Shown here one piece after another: positions 34,661 through 45,647 of a stretch of 64,000 bases of DNA. The notes under the pieces were generated by a model. It did no database searches, was not told the DNA's origin, and saw only the letters and a list, made by a program, of their open reading frames with translations. Source of the stretch: Marasmius tenuissimus (lineage: Eukaryota > Basidiomycota > Agaricomycetes > Agaricales > Marasmiaceae); NCBI GenBank assembly GCA_029532415.1, contig JAQOTA010000015.1, forward strand, positions 744,001 to 808,000, read 5' to 3'. How positions within the stretch are numbered: position 1 is the first letter of the stretch; the number at the start of each line of letters is the position of its first letter. Made by a program: the position numbers and the translations under genes.

Positions 34661-36788
34661 ATGTCCTCTGAGTTCTTTCAAAAAGCAGAAAACTTCACCA
34701 TTGCTAATAGCAGCTTCAACCACGTCGCCGGGAGCCAGTACAACTACCACACCACAATCATCCAAAAACCAACCGAGGCGCGCACATACATGAACGAGGT
34801 AGGTCAGGAGAGTTATTTCTGAGGTCAAGATTTGATTTTCGCTTTAGTTTCACTGCGTAAAGCGCGGAGCAATTTGCAGACTGAAGGACATTTGGTGCTA
34901 TCAATATCCGCGAGACTGGGATCGTTCTTCACATGACGTTCAATGGAGGAGGCGACTGTGCCGGGCTGACAGGACCATTTGTACGGCAAGGGTATTGAAA
35001 GAACAAGACATGGTGTTTACAGTGGTACAATATAGTGGACCAGAGGGGCGGAAGGTGGGCTTGAGTCGACTATTTACACGCTCAGAGCGTATATCAACTT
35101 GTCTCCTTCTTTGACAGGCTTTTGAAGAGGACTTCCGGATGTTATCGAGTATACTGTCCGTTTTGCTCTTCTCATTTCAATGTTCTCGGATGCTCAAGTT
35201 GTTGTAGGACCTCGGATGCCTCGCAAATCTACGGATACACCCATTCATATATCCCATCACTCATACTGTACAGTGGTATGCGATTCAATTCTTGTAGGTC
35301 GAGTTGCCAAGCTGACTCTGTGTTGTAGAACTGGTACCGGTTGCGCACTTGGAGAATGTAGGAATCTTGGGATGGTCGTACCTTCATAGTTTGCACGTAA
35401 GTCTCCGGTGCGATATTTGGACGTAGTTTCATTAACCAGTCACAGCGGCAATTAGGTTGCAAGGAAGAAGAATTGTGGATAGATTCCGGAAGAAAAGTGA
35501 TCTGCCGCGGTCCACCAGGGCCACGTCCCAATCTCGGCTGGAGTGCTCTTGGCATCGACCTACCTTTGAGCGCAGATCTTCTTCGAGAAGATGTCCTACT
35601 ACGCTTCTTGGCTAGTTTAAAGAAGCCACACGATAGGTTCGTTGTGGTAGTGGCTGTGGACGCTCGAAATTCTGATGTCCACGCGCCCGAACGAGTCTCT
35701 CAGCCCACTGTCATTTCCACTTCAACAAACACCATCATCGCTGTCGCGAACAACGTCTGGACCAGTGCCGATGATGGTTTGTCAGGACGGAGTCTGCTGG
35801 AAAATGGGTCGACGAGGCGAGTCTCGAGCCATGATTCGCTTGCTCATCTAACATTTTGAATAGCTTCGTACTCGCTGATCGACAGTGCTTTCTCTTGATC
35901 TGGAATCAGGACGCAGAGAATGCCTGGCTATCGCAAGCACCGAGCATTTTTCACGCTCGTGGAATTTCTTTGGAGGAGGACTTGGGTGGCTACCGTGCGT
36001 TGTCATGTTCCACCCGCTCTCTATTTGCTTAATGTCTTTCAGAGGTTGTTTACCCCAACGCCTCGTTGTTCGGCTTCTTTCCACGATCTAAAGCCCAACG
36101 CAAACAACGCTCTCGCCAGCCAATCTATTTCTTTGTCTGTCCGCCCCCTCTTGATCCAGGCAAAGGCAATCCCTTCTCTGTGCCGAAGCACAAATGCACC
36201 CTCTCCTCAATTCACTACTGGTCTTTCGATAGAGATGGCCGATCTCGTCTCTCGAATGATGTCTGTCGTAATCTCGGTCTTCCTATTGAACTCGAATTAC
36301 GCTATTTTGGCCATCGCACGCACTCTTGTTGCAACGTCTCCTATGAACTTAATTCACCCTCTTGGTCCAATGTCTCCTACAAACTCATACACCAATACCA
36401 ACTTCTTCGGGGCTTTGACCCGACCACGACTGATTTCGCTCGACACATTGGATCAGGCAATCACATTTTTCGGCCTCTCAACCACTCAGGTCGGTCTGTA
36501 CAGGTTCAACAAGGTAAGCTTAATCTGGTTTGCCTCCGCTCAGCGCTTGGGTTGACATGCTCGTTGACAGTGCCTTCCCCTTGGGACGAACTCTCCAATG
36601 ATTCGATCTCAACGGCCCCCAGCGCGGAAGGTAGCATTCCCTCTGTTGAGTTCCACCGTATATTTGATCCGATGTCTCCAGGTTCTGAAACTGATACTTC
36701 CAAATCAACTGGCTTCTGGTCGTCTGTCTTTTCGCCATTTGCATCCACAGTCTCACAGGACTCGGACATCTTGACCATCGGGTTTTAG
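34661..36788 (+). CDS. Tandem family copy 4 (uncharacterised; GC-AG intron)
   Basis: Nine exons: 34661-34798, 34848-35054, 35118-35155 (38 nt), 35208-35275, 35329-35396, 35446-35816, 35864-35994, 36043-36513, 36571-36788; about 569 residues. The N-terminus is MSSEFFQKAENFTIANSSFN, in which the family GG is replaced by NS. Intron 6 starts GCGAGT instead of GTGAGT (35817), but otherwise matches the family position and phase. The C-terminal half has an insertion rich in His/Ser between the NLGLPIEL and KLIHQYQLLRGFDPTTTDFAR blocks. The tail ends SSVFSPFASTVSQDSDILTI plus GF, shared with copy 6. A possible extra intron (GTAGCA...CTCCAG) lies inside the last exon, in frame, as in copy 6. Function unknown. 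Confidence 0.8.
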
Positions 36789-37005
36789 CTGATATATGAA
36801 GCAGTCCCCAGTGTACGCCCTCGAGACGTCAACCGCCTTATCGGAATTGGCTCACAAGAAGCACTTTCTCATAGGGATTAGCCAGCTCCGGCACCTCGCC
36901 TATAGGGCACCCTTGATTTAATCCTGTGGACGAGTTTGATACACCTATCGTATTGCATTCCTCCGTTGAAGCCTTGAGTGTAAGTAGATACGGCACTAAC
37001 ATACC

Positions 37006-37417
37006 TTACAGTGCGTCGAGAGGGTACACACACTTGATACGAGGACCCGGCCCGTTAATGTCGTATAAATACCATCGGTACACAAAGTAACTCCCGTCCA
37101 CGAGGAGCCTGAGACGAGTTGCATGAGGGTTCACTGAAATGCCGCGTGTCAGGATTATAGAAGGAGAATAGGCCGCAGGCGCAATACGACATACCTTCTA
37201 CAACACTTTTTCTGATATCAAGAGCCCATGTATCTCGCCATCCGGGACGCATTGCTTCTATGACTTCCGTGCTGCTCGACTTGACGGTTTTTGAGGGATA
37301 GACTGGTTAGAGATGGCAAAGGCGTCAGATTTTCCACTCGTTAATTCTACCTCGGACTGACTTGATTTACTCACCCGGAAGATTGAGTGCAGGTGTATCT
37401 GATTTCAGAGGTATGAT
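37006..37417 (-). CDS. Small uncharacterised minus-strand gene, 5' end incomplete
   Basis: Three phase-consistent exons on the minus strand: 37417-37375, 37302-37195 and 37133-37006 (TAA stop), with GT-AG introns of 72 and 61 bp. The joined protein reads ...LNLPG-VYPSKTVKSSSTEVIEA, MRPGWRDTWALDIRKSVVE, VNPHATRLRLLVDGSYFVYR and WYLYDINGPGPRIKCVYP. A further upstream exon (to about 37490) is likely because the first acceptor (CACTAG) has no start codon after it. The block GSYFVYRWYLYD..GPGPRIKCVYP looks like a genuine conserved protein, but I do not recognise the family. It sits head-to-head with copy 5 and tail-to-tail with copy 4. Confidence 0.5.
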
Positions 37418-38171
37418 CTAGTGCTCCGGGGTTGATGCGAATGAGTAAACGGAGGACCGTCGGTCAGGATGACACACCGCAAGAGCATCGGAATTTGTCC
37501 TGCGAATGGATAATGGTATGAGCTTGGATACGGGAGGAAGCTGCCTCGGTGATAGGCGATATTTGTGGAAAAAAATTCAAGAGAGGGGTTGGTGGTACTT
37601 AGTTATGCTGGCGGTCCAAGCGCAAGTCGAAGCATGGGCGCTTATTGCCGCTTTCAAGAAATCTCCGCTTCGGTTTCGGTTTCGGGCCGATGACCCTTGT
37701 TTCACAACACTCACCACGACCCAACCGCCCTGAGAATCGACGGACACGCATGTCGCTTTTTTTATCTTCAAGCCCAGAGGATGTAATGACCGCCTCAACA
37801 TTCCCCGCTATCTACTTTTGGGCTATGAGTGACAAGGAGGCTGAGAGTAAGCGGAAAGAAGGCTTCTATCCCTGTGGGCAGTCTACCTGGAAATCATCGC
37901 GCTTCTGGCAGGCGCAGATTTATATCAATACGGAAAGCGCTGACCGAAACCTTGCGAGTTAGGCCGTGGTGATGGCAGATTCTGACAGTGAAAGAGTCCT
38001 TGCTGTTCAGGGAAGGAAGGAAGAATCTATCACACGGCATAGTCCACGAACTGGACGCCGGTTCCAGGAATGTCGCGTATTCTGATGGCAACCTGGTAAG
38101 GCTTTGTATACCATTCGAGTCCCACCTCTCATTTCTCTTACTCGACGTACACCCATCCACCCGCACAATCG
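37418..38171. promoter_or_regulatory. Upstream region of tandem copy 5 with shared module
   Basis: At 37612-37730 the blocks GTCCAAGCGCAAGTCGAAGC, GGGCGCTTATTGCCGCTTTC, CGGTTTCGGTTTCGGGCCGA and ACACTCACCACG match the modules before copy 2 and at 20.2 kb. The rest shows no gene. Confidence 0.45.
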
Positions 38172-40087
38172 ATGTCTTCAGAGTTTTTCCAAAACGCCCA
38201 GAACTTTCGCATCAACGGCGGCAGCTTTGTTCAAATTCAGGGAGACCAAGTTAATAACACAACAACGATCGTTCAAGTGAAGGAAAAGGAAAAGGCACTT
38301 ACAGAGTTTGACGAGGTGAGCAAAGAGTTTTGTTCAAAAGGCATTCATCTAATGCGGCCGTAGTTCTACGAGGTGAAGCGCGGTGGAATATGCAAGTTGA
38401 GGGACAATGGATGCTACACATACCCGCGGCGATGGGACGATGAAATTCACAGAAGGGGATATCGGGCTGACAAGACCATCTGTGCAGCGAGAGTGCGAGG
38501 GGAACAGGACGCAATGTTCACTGTGGTGCAGTATAGTGGACCAGATGCACAAAGGGTGGGTTGTCAACCACGACTGATCATCATTACGCGATGTTTACAC
38601 TCTTTTGCCAGGCTTTTCAAAAAGACTTTCGGATGTTATCGAGAATACTGTGCGTTCCGTTATTTTCCATCGCTGTCCATACTCATCTTATCGTGGTAGA
38701 ACATCGAATGCGTCGCAAATCTATGGCTACGTCAAGTCGACGATCCCTTCGCTTATATTGTACAATGGTATGTGTTTGGGTACATACCAATCTAGTCTAG
38801 CTGATGATTGCTACAGATTTGACACCAATTGCACATTTGGAGGGAAAGTTAGGGTTGTTGGGTGGGATGTATCTCTATAGCCTGCGTGTAAGTAATCAGT
38901 GTGAAATCTGGGAAGAACTGAACCAACTATTCACAGCGGAAGTTACGTTGCAGGCACGTCAATGAGTTGTGGTTAGATGCCGGGAGAGGAATGATTTGTC
39001 GTGGTCCACTGGGGCCACGCCTCAATTCTATTCGTGGAAACTATGGCAAAGAGATTGAGGGTCTGCCTTTGACTGTAGATCTCCTCCAGGAAGATGTTTT
39101 GTTGCGCTTCCTGGCGAGTTTCAAGTCGAAGGATGTCGATTGGGCCGTCGTTATGGGCGTGTCTTTTCGAAAGACACGCCTGGCTGAATCGATCGCACAT
39201 GAACGGTTCGCTCAACAACCTGTAATTTCGACGTTGACAAAAACCCCCATCGCCATCGCGAATAATGACTGGGGGAGCTCGGGTAATGGTCTTTCATACT
39301 CGGAACTATTGGAGAATGGGCTCACCAGGTGGGTTTCAAAGGAACTATCTACTCCTTGACCTGACACTTTATATAGATTCACACTCAACGACGGAGTCTA
39401 TCGTTGGTTGGAGTGCGGTTTGGGTATAGGGGAGAGGGCGTGGATTTCGCAAGCATGGAGCATTTTTCACGCCCGTGGAATCTCATTAGAGGATCATGAT
39501 CTGAGTGCTTACAGTGCGTAGTTGTTGTTTATTCTTTTTCAACCTGCTAACATTTCTCAGAGCTCATCTATCCTGAAGCCAGGTTCCCTCTCTTCCTTTC
39601 GGACTCTGAATTCAGTTGGAGACAAACCCGACAACCAATCTACCTATTTATCCGCCCGCGCCCTCTCAGTGACCTGGAAAGCAACACCTCTTCGATCCAC
39701 TTCTGGTCTTTTGATGAAGACGGCCAGTTTCCCCTCTCTCGTATTGCCTGCTATCGTCTCGGCCTCCCCAACGACCTCAAATACTACACTGGCTACTCCT
39801 CGTCCTCGTCATCTTGGTCAAATGACAACTACAAGCTCATTCACCAATATCAACTCCTCCGAGGCTTCGACCCTACCACCACTGATTTCGCTCGACACCT
39901 CGGATTTGACAAAAACATCTATCAGGCCACGAACGGTTACAACAAGGTTCGCTTCATTGGCCTTTTCTGTACTTGACGCCGCCTGATCTTGTCTGTTTTT
40001 GACTATCAGATCCTCCGCCCAAAAGTCCACCCTCGACGCCGACATCTGACTTTCCGGCGGCTCCTACTCACCCATCAAGTTCTGTGA
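38172..40087 (+). CDS. Tandem family copy 5 (uncharacterised; C-terminus shifted)
   Basis: Exons: 38172-38315, 38364-38555, 38612-38649 (38 nt), 38700-38767, 38817-38887, 38937-39328, 39377-39513, 39561-39946, 40010-40087; about 501 residues. The N-terminus is MSSEFFQNAQNFRINGGSFV with QGDQVNNTTTIVQV; the core blocks ICKLRDN, VVQYSGPDA, ASQIYGYVKSTIPSLILYN, QEDVLLRFLASFKSKDVDW, YLFIRPRPLSDL, HFWSFDEDGQFPLS and HQYQLLRGFDPTTTDFARHL are kept. Exon 8 ends in phase 0 rather than phase 1, because the DSDRFE-like stretch is shortened, so the tail exon is read in another frame and stops at 40085-40087. Read in the family frame, the tail would resemble the Pro-rich tails of other copies. The protein may be made with a changed C-terminus. 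Confidence 0.75.
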
Positions 40088-42619
40088 CCCCCACGGATCG
40101 AAAATCCACCAGCTTTCGGTCCCGTATCCCTGTCCCCGTCGCTGGATTCAAGCATTTCAGACGCCGGCACAGAGATTCTTGATATCGCCATTGACCGAAA
40201 TTGCCTTGAAGGATACACGCCCCTGTAAATCGCCCAACTCATAAGTATATTCCTGACCGTCTGCTTTCCTTCTCACCGACCTGGCCATTCTATCGGGCTG
40301 CCTCATGGCAGTGGTCGAAGGCGCGCATTTATATATAACCTCACGGACCAATTCCGACACTTTTGTTGTACATGATATATTGAATTATTGCGCCCTCTAT
40401 ACCGACAAAAAAGCAATCCTGGAGTCTGACTTGGGAGACTAATATTGAATATTGATTCTCTTTTCGTAACGTTTGTCTACATACACCGGACCCGGAAGAA
40501 GACGCGCTCATTCTACAGTATTCACTCGCGGCACGCAGTTCAACACCATAAACTTAGAGTTGGAAGTCGCGCCTTGGTAGCTCCGAACAGCAGAACCCGG
40601 ATTTGAAACACTGCATTAGCAAGGCCGTTGAGGCACCCAAAAATCAAGTACAGGTGACCGTACCTCCTTCCAGACACCACGACTTTGCCAGGCCGTCTAA
40701 CTAGTCCTCCCCGAATTCAGTGCGAAACTCGTATAAGCCCAAATTCCAGAGTACCTTCCTTACCCTTATAGCGACCGTATGGACTCCGAGGACCTCTGCG
40801 GAAGGGCACCTCGTTGGCTGCCCCTCAGTATCGAGTTCGTTTGCAACTACAAGGGCTACGAAGAACCGGAAAAAAAAACCATCAACTTCGGCGCCCGTCT
40901 GCTCACCCCTGATCTGTACTGAACCTACATACTTATCCTCCACTTGACTCGTCTATCAATGTTAACCCTATCGTTGGGCTCGGACGTTGAGATGTATGAC
41001 TGTTGCAATCCTGCATGTCTCGCCCACTTGCCTTGCGCCCCATTCCACCTCAATCCGGCTTTCCCTTACAGAACAAGAGATCCAATACTTTTGGAATCTG
41101 TTGGAATCAAGGTCGACATTCCCACTCAGTGCAGCCTCGAACCACCATGCTCCTCCAGATTCCTAGTTCGGCGAAAAATGCAGATGCAGATGCATAAAGT
41201 AGTCAAAATCCCTCCAGAGCTTCGAACCAAACGTTGCTATCTCCTCCTATGTCGTCGCAAGTCTAACCTATAAATGGTTCAGATCGGCGTCCCAAGGTCA
41301 AATCCTAAGCATTGTCGGTACTCAATCTCACCTCGCTAGATATAGAGCCTCAAATTGCGAATTTTACCCGGACTTGATGCATCTACGATGCGTAACAGGA
41401 CCACGCTTTCGACAACAGGTAACACGGAAGTTGAAATGATTCGTTCGGTCTTACCTGGGCTAACGCGATCTGTGAGCACCCCTTTAGGCGGTCATCATGA
41501 CCAGTATACAACTGCTCGAATGCTCCAAACTTTTGAACTAAACGGGCGTCCTACAAGTACATATCGAAGGCACGCCCATGAGTACTTGCATACATCTCGA
41601 CTTGGCTGTGATGGCCCCCCGCTTGGTCGTTCTAAGGTTTGAACTTTGAATTTTACTACTACATATTGACAATGACTGCGTACACTTTTCCGTCTCCTGT
41701 ACGATCCTAACGCATTCCACTGTTTCTAGATACTGCGCTAATTTGCCTCGTCAACACAATTGTAGGCATTTGCGAAGAACTTTCCAAGCCTCAAGGCTGT
41801 TATCCTCTTGGCCTTCCTTGCCTCATTACATGCCAGGAGGAGCAGTTGACAATATCAGCTGAGAACTGTCAGATCACCAGCCATTCAGGCGACTTTCATT
41901 TTGGATAGGTATAGACAAAATGTGACCGAGATGATCGTTCGGGGAAGGTTGGCTCTGAGTATAGAGTTGGGCGTTGGTAAAAAAAATAATTTCTACTGTT
42001 CATTGACCATGGTTTCTGAGCACTGGCGAGAGTTCGTAAATGCACCGGTAACCTCAAGTTAGCTTCGACCTAGAGTCCCTAGTATAAATGAACTACACAC
42101 ATGCTGCGGAGAATGCAGGTGTAAAAGCAAGCGTCAGCCAACCTGGAAATCACATAAAAGTTGTAGAGCTCCTCGCTCACGGTTTAAACTTTATTCCGAA
42201 GGAGGCTCGTTTATGCGACCGAAGTTGAATCAACGGACATTACTGCTAACCTTGGATAGGCCATGTCGGATGCACAGCTCGTACGATAACCAGCTGGAAG
42301 GGGCATTCATAATCTCTTCCAACGGCTTTTCTCTCGCCTACACCTCCATCACAATGACTCCGTGAGGCGGGGTCATTCAAGACCGCTCCTATGTCAAGCT
42401 ATCTATGCATTGGCTGGCGTCACCCTTCCCCGAACTCTCTCTTGCCTGTCCTCACCCACTTGCTTCACCGTCTGTATGCTTGTGGTACGCGTGGGAGCCC
42501 TTTTTTACGAAGGCAGTGCTGTGAATGGGCTTGATAACAACAGCTTTGACATATGTACCACGTGTGGTCGCTTTCCCTCCTCTCTCGACCTCCGTTCGAC
42601 GCACACCCATCTTCCACTC
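40088..42619. other. Inter-copy stretch, no supported gene
   Basis: Short frames only. On the minus strand, 40943-40701 (ending HTVAIRVRKVLWNLGLYEF) and 40360-40157 (with RKADGQEYTYELGD) have coding-like composition, but no joined model could be made. Confidence 0.4.
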
Positions 42620-44691
42620 ATGAATTCGGTGACCTCCGAGTTTTTTCGAGACGCACGCGATTGCACGATCGTTGGTGGCAAGTTCAGTCATGTCGAGCGG
42701 GACCAGTACAATTACCACGGCCCAACCACCATTATACAAAAACGAAACAAGGAACGGACGGAATTTGACGAGGTGGGCGGAATATCGCTTTTCGACGGCG
42801 AGAGGCTGACTCTTTGAGAGTTTGAATATGTGAAGCGCGGTGCGATCTGTAGGCTGAGGGACGTTTGGAGTTACATGTATCCACGACGGTGGGACAATGG
42901 GGATCGAAAATCGGGGGAAGAGGGACAATACCGAGCTGACAGAACACTTTGCGCTGCGAGGGTGCGGAGGGAACGAGACAAGATGTTCACGGTGATGCAA
43001 TATAGTGGGCCAGAGGCACGAAAGGTGAGTCGTAGGCGAGCGACTCTCATTCCGACCTACTCTTACATTCTTTTTCTTCAGGCTTTTGAAGCTGACTTTT
43101 GGACGTTTTCAAGGACATTGTGCGTCTTGTTATTCCGATTGCCGTCACTGAAAATGCTAAAGTCATGCTAGAACCTCCAATACATGGCAGGTATACGGCT
43201 ACAACGATACAGAAATCCCATCTATCATATCATACAACGGTACGCAGTTAGATCTCGCTGTTCGGGCTTTACTGATATTCCGCCGCAGAGCTGATTCCAG
43301 TGGCACACTTGCATGAAAATATGGGCCCTTTGGGTCAAATGTATCTCCATAGCTTGCGTGTGAGTTGTCAGCAGTGCATGATTTGAATACATACTAATTC
43401 AACTCAGTGGCAGTTGGGTTGCGAGTCCAATTGTGAATTGTGGATGGACACTGCGAGGGGAATGATTTGTCGTGGTCCGCCAGGACCAGACGCTCATTTC
43501 TATGTGGAGTACTTTGACGCCGTTGACACCGATAACCTGCCAGTGACCACAGAACTTCTTCAGGAAGATGTTCTGTTGCGCTTCTTGGCAAGCTTCAAGT
43601 CAGATGAAATTGATCGCATCATCCTCGACACCGCGGCTTCTCCGGGTCCCCGAGCTCGCCACATGGAAGTCTTTCAGCCAATTGTAATTTCGACATCAAC
43701 AAACGCCCCCATTGCCATCGCAAATAACACTGTCTGGAGGAGCGATCCTCGGAAAAGTGTTCTTTCGGATCAAAAGGTGCTGGAAAATGGGCTGGTCAGG
43801 TGCATTCAAGGAAATCACCCACTTGTCTTAGACTCTATCTGACACCTTGAGTAGATTTACACTTGGTAGCGGATCTGATCTTTGGTTGACATGGAATTTC
43901 AATGCAGGGAAGATGTGGATGTCCCAAGCATGGAGCATCTTTCATGCCCCGGGGATCTCATTGGAGGACAATTTGAGTGGTTACAGTGTGTTGTTCATTC
44001 TCCAATCCCTTCTGCCTGCTAACATTTCTCAGAGCTTGTTGTCCCCCATGCCTCGTTGGACGGTATACTTTCACCCTCTGAAGCACAACGCAAACGACAA
44101 GCTCAACATCTGATCTATCTTTTTGTCCGTCCACCTCCTAAGGACCTGCCATACAATGGCAAGACCTCTTCAGTCCACTTCTGGTCTTTTGATGAAGACG
44201 GCCACTCTCCCCTCTCCTACAGTATCTGTGATGATCTTGGTCTCCCCATTGAGCTCAGATGCTACCTTCGCTCCAACTCATATTCTTGGTCAAGTTGTGA
44301 CTATGAGCTCATATACCAATATCAACACCTCCGAGGCTTCAACCCCACCACCACTGATTTTGCTCGACACTTTGGTTATGTCACCATCTACCAACCTGTA
44401 ACTGACTCAGACCAATTTGAACAGTTTCAAAAAGGTCAAATCTATCCTGTACTATGTATACTCCACTTGACCTGATTTGCTCATTCAGATCCTTTGCCTG
44501 AGGATGGAACCTTACTGAGCCCTGGCATGAAAGGTATGATACTCTCTGTTCTATTACATTGTGTATCTGATTCAATGCCTACAGAATCTGTAACTCATGC
44601 CTCAGGATCATCCAGCTTCTGGTCAACAATCCTTTTGCCACTCTCACCTACGGTTTCAAAGGACTCGGACATTCTGACTGTTGGATTTTAG
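42620..44691 (+). CDS. Tandem family copy 6 (uncharacterised, full length)
   Basis: Ten exons: 42620-42772, 42821-43024, 43082-43119 (38 nt), 43172-43239, 43289-43359, 43408-43799, 43855-43985, 44033-44434, 44489-44533, 44585-44691; about 536 residues with an intact frame. The N-terminus is MNSVTSEFFRDARDCTIVGG with KFSHVERDQYNYHGPTTIIQ. Core: YVKRGAICRLRDV, VMQYSGPEA, TWQVYGYNDTEIPSIISYN, LWMDTARGMICRGPPGP, QEDVLLRFLASFKSDEIDR, YLFVRPPPKDL, HFWSFDEDGHSPLS, DLGLPIEL and YQYQHLRGFNPTTTDFARHF. It has an extra intron (44534-44584) in the tail, which ends LSPTVSKDSDILTVGF like copy 4. The downstream flank shares TATCACATTGCGTTCCTCC with the flank of copy 4. Function unknown; no secretion signal. 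Confidence 0.84.
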
Positions 44692-45056
44692 GGCACTGCA
44701 AGCTGACATCTACCACTGGTAGGTTGGCCCCATCGGCATTCGCTTCCAGGAAATACCTCTCTTCATTCCCAGCACTTCGCGACTTATATATCTTTGATTC
44801 AAGTGAATAACACTTGTATGCCCTATCACATTGCGTTCCTCCTACACCATAACATGCGGAATCTTCATATGACTTTATATAGTACCTAGAATGTTTGATA
44901 CGATTCCCCATGAGGATTGTCTTGTCCTCTTGTAAAGTAGTGTAGTATCTTCTGTTGCCATTAGTTTCTCTTGTTTCCGGAATGAAAACCCTTCCTTTCC
45001 TTTATGTGCGAATTGTCATCCCAAGAACAGTGTCATGAACGGCCTCTGTGACTGGG
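44692..45056. other. 3' flank of copy 6 up to the copia insertion
   Basis: No gene is supported. A stretch near 44817-44845 matches the flank downstream of copy 4 (36951-36975), so it may carry shared 3'-end processing signals. Confidence 0.4.
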
Positions 45057-45061
45057 AACCT

Positions 45062-45319
45062 TGTTGAATCCGGACTATCGGATATATGGACCGTTGTATC
45101 GGGCCGCATATATGCTTCAATTGTTTCACTATGATCTATGCTATTCCTAGTCACTCCTGTTATAGAAGATACAGCCACCTCTGTATAGTATATAAGTATC
45201 TCTGTATCTACATGCAATACCAGTACTTTTACTACTCTTGTTGCTGCCTCTAAGCCTATCTCCAGGTGAGCTAGTCTGTCCCATGCTGCCACTGCGTGGG
45301 CAGGACCTCTGCCTCAACA
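45062..45319 (+). repeat. 5' LTR of copia element 1
   Basis: Begins TGTTGAATCCGGACTATCGG and ends GCCTCAACA. It contains TATATAAG-like promoter sequence (about 45187) and differs from the 3' LTR at about 6 of 258 positions. Confidence 0.95.
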
Positions 45320-45332
45320 GGTTATGGGCCCT
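45320..45332 (+). other. Primer-binding site, copia element 1
   Basis: GGTTATGGGCCCT follows the LTR directly. It is complementary to the anticodon arm of initiator tRNA-Met (GGGCCCAUAACC), as in Drosophila copia, which is primed by a cleaved tRNA half. Confidence 0.75.
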
Positions 45333-45647
45333 GGTGCCCTATCGATGTGCCCTGCGATGGCAGCTCTCTAGGATGTGCACCTTTATTGTGTGCTGCCTAT
45401 GATGATGCGCTATTGTGGTCGTTGTACTCGATAACCATCATGACTGCTTAATCGCTGTCGTGATGGGCAGACCGTTAACACCGGTTCTGGACCTGTGAAG
45501 TCAACATCTTCATTGATGTTTGACGATGGTGGACTGTGTCCTCAACAATGATCGATGGCTATCGCCGTTGACCGTGCAGTGATTTCTTTTATCATTGCCT
45601 ATGATGATGAACATATGCTGATCGTTGTTTTATTACTCCAGATCGCT

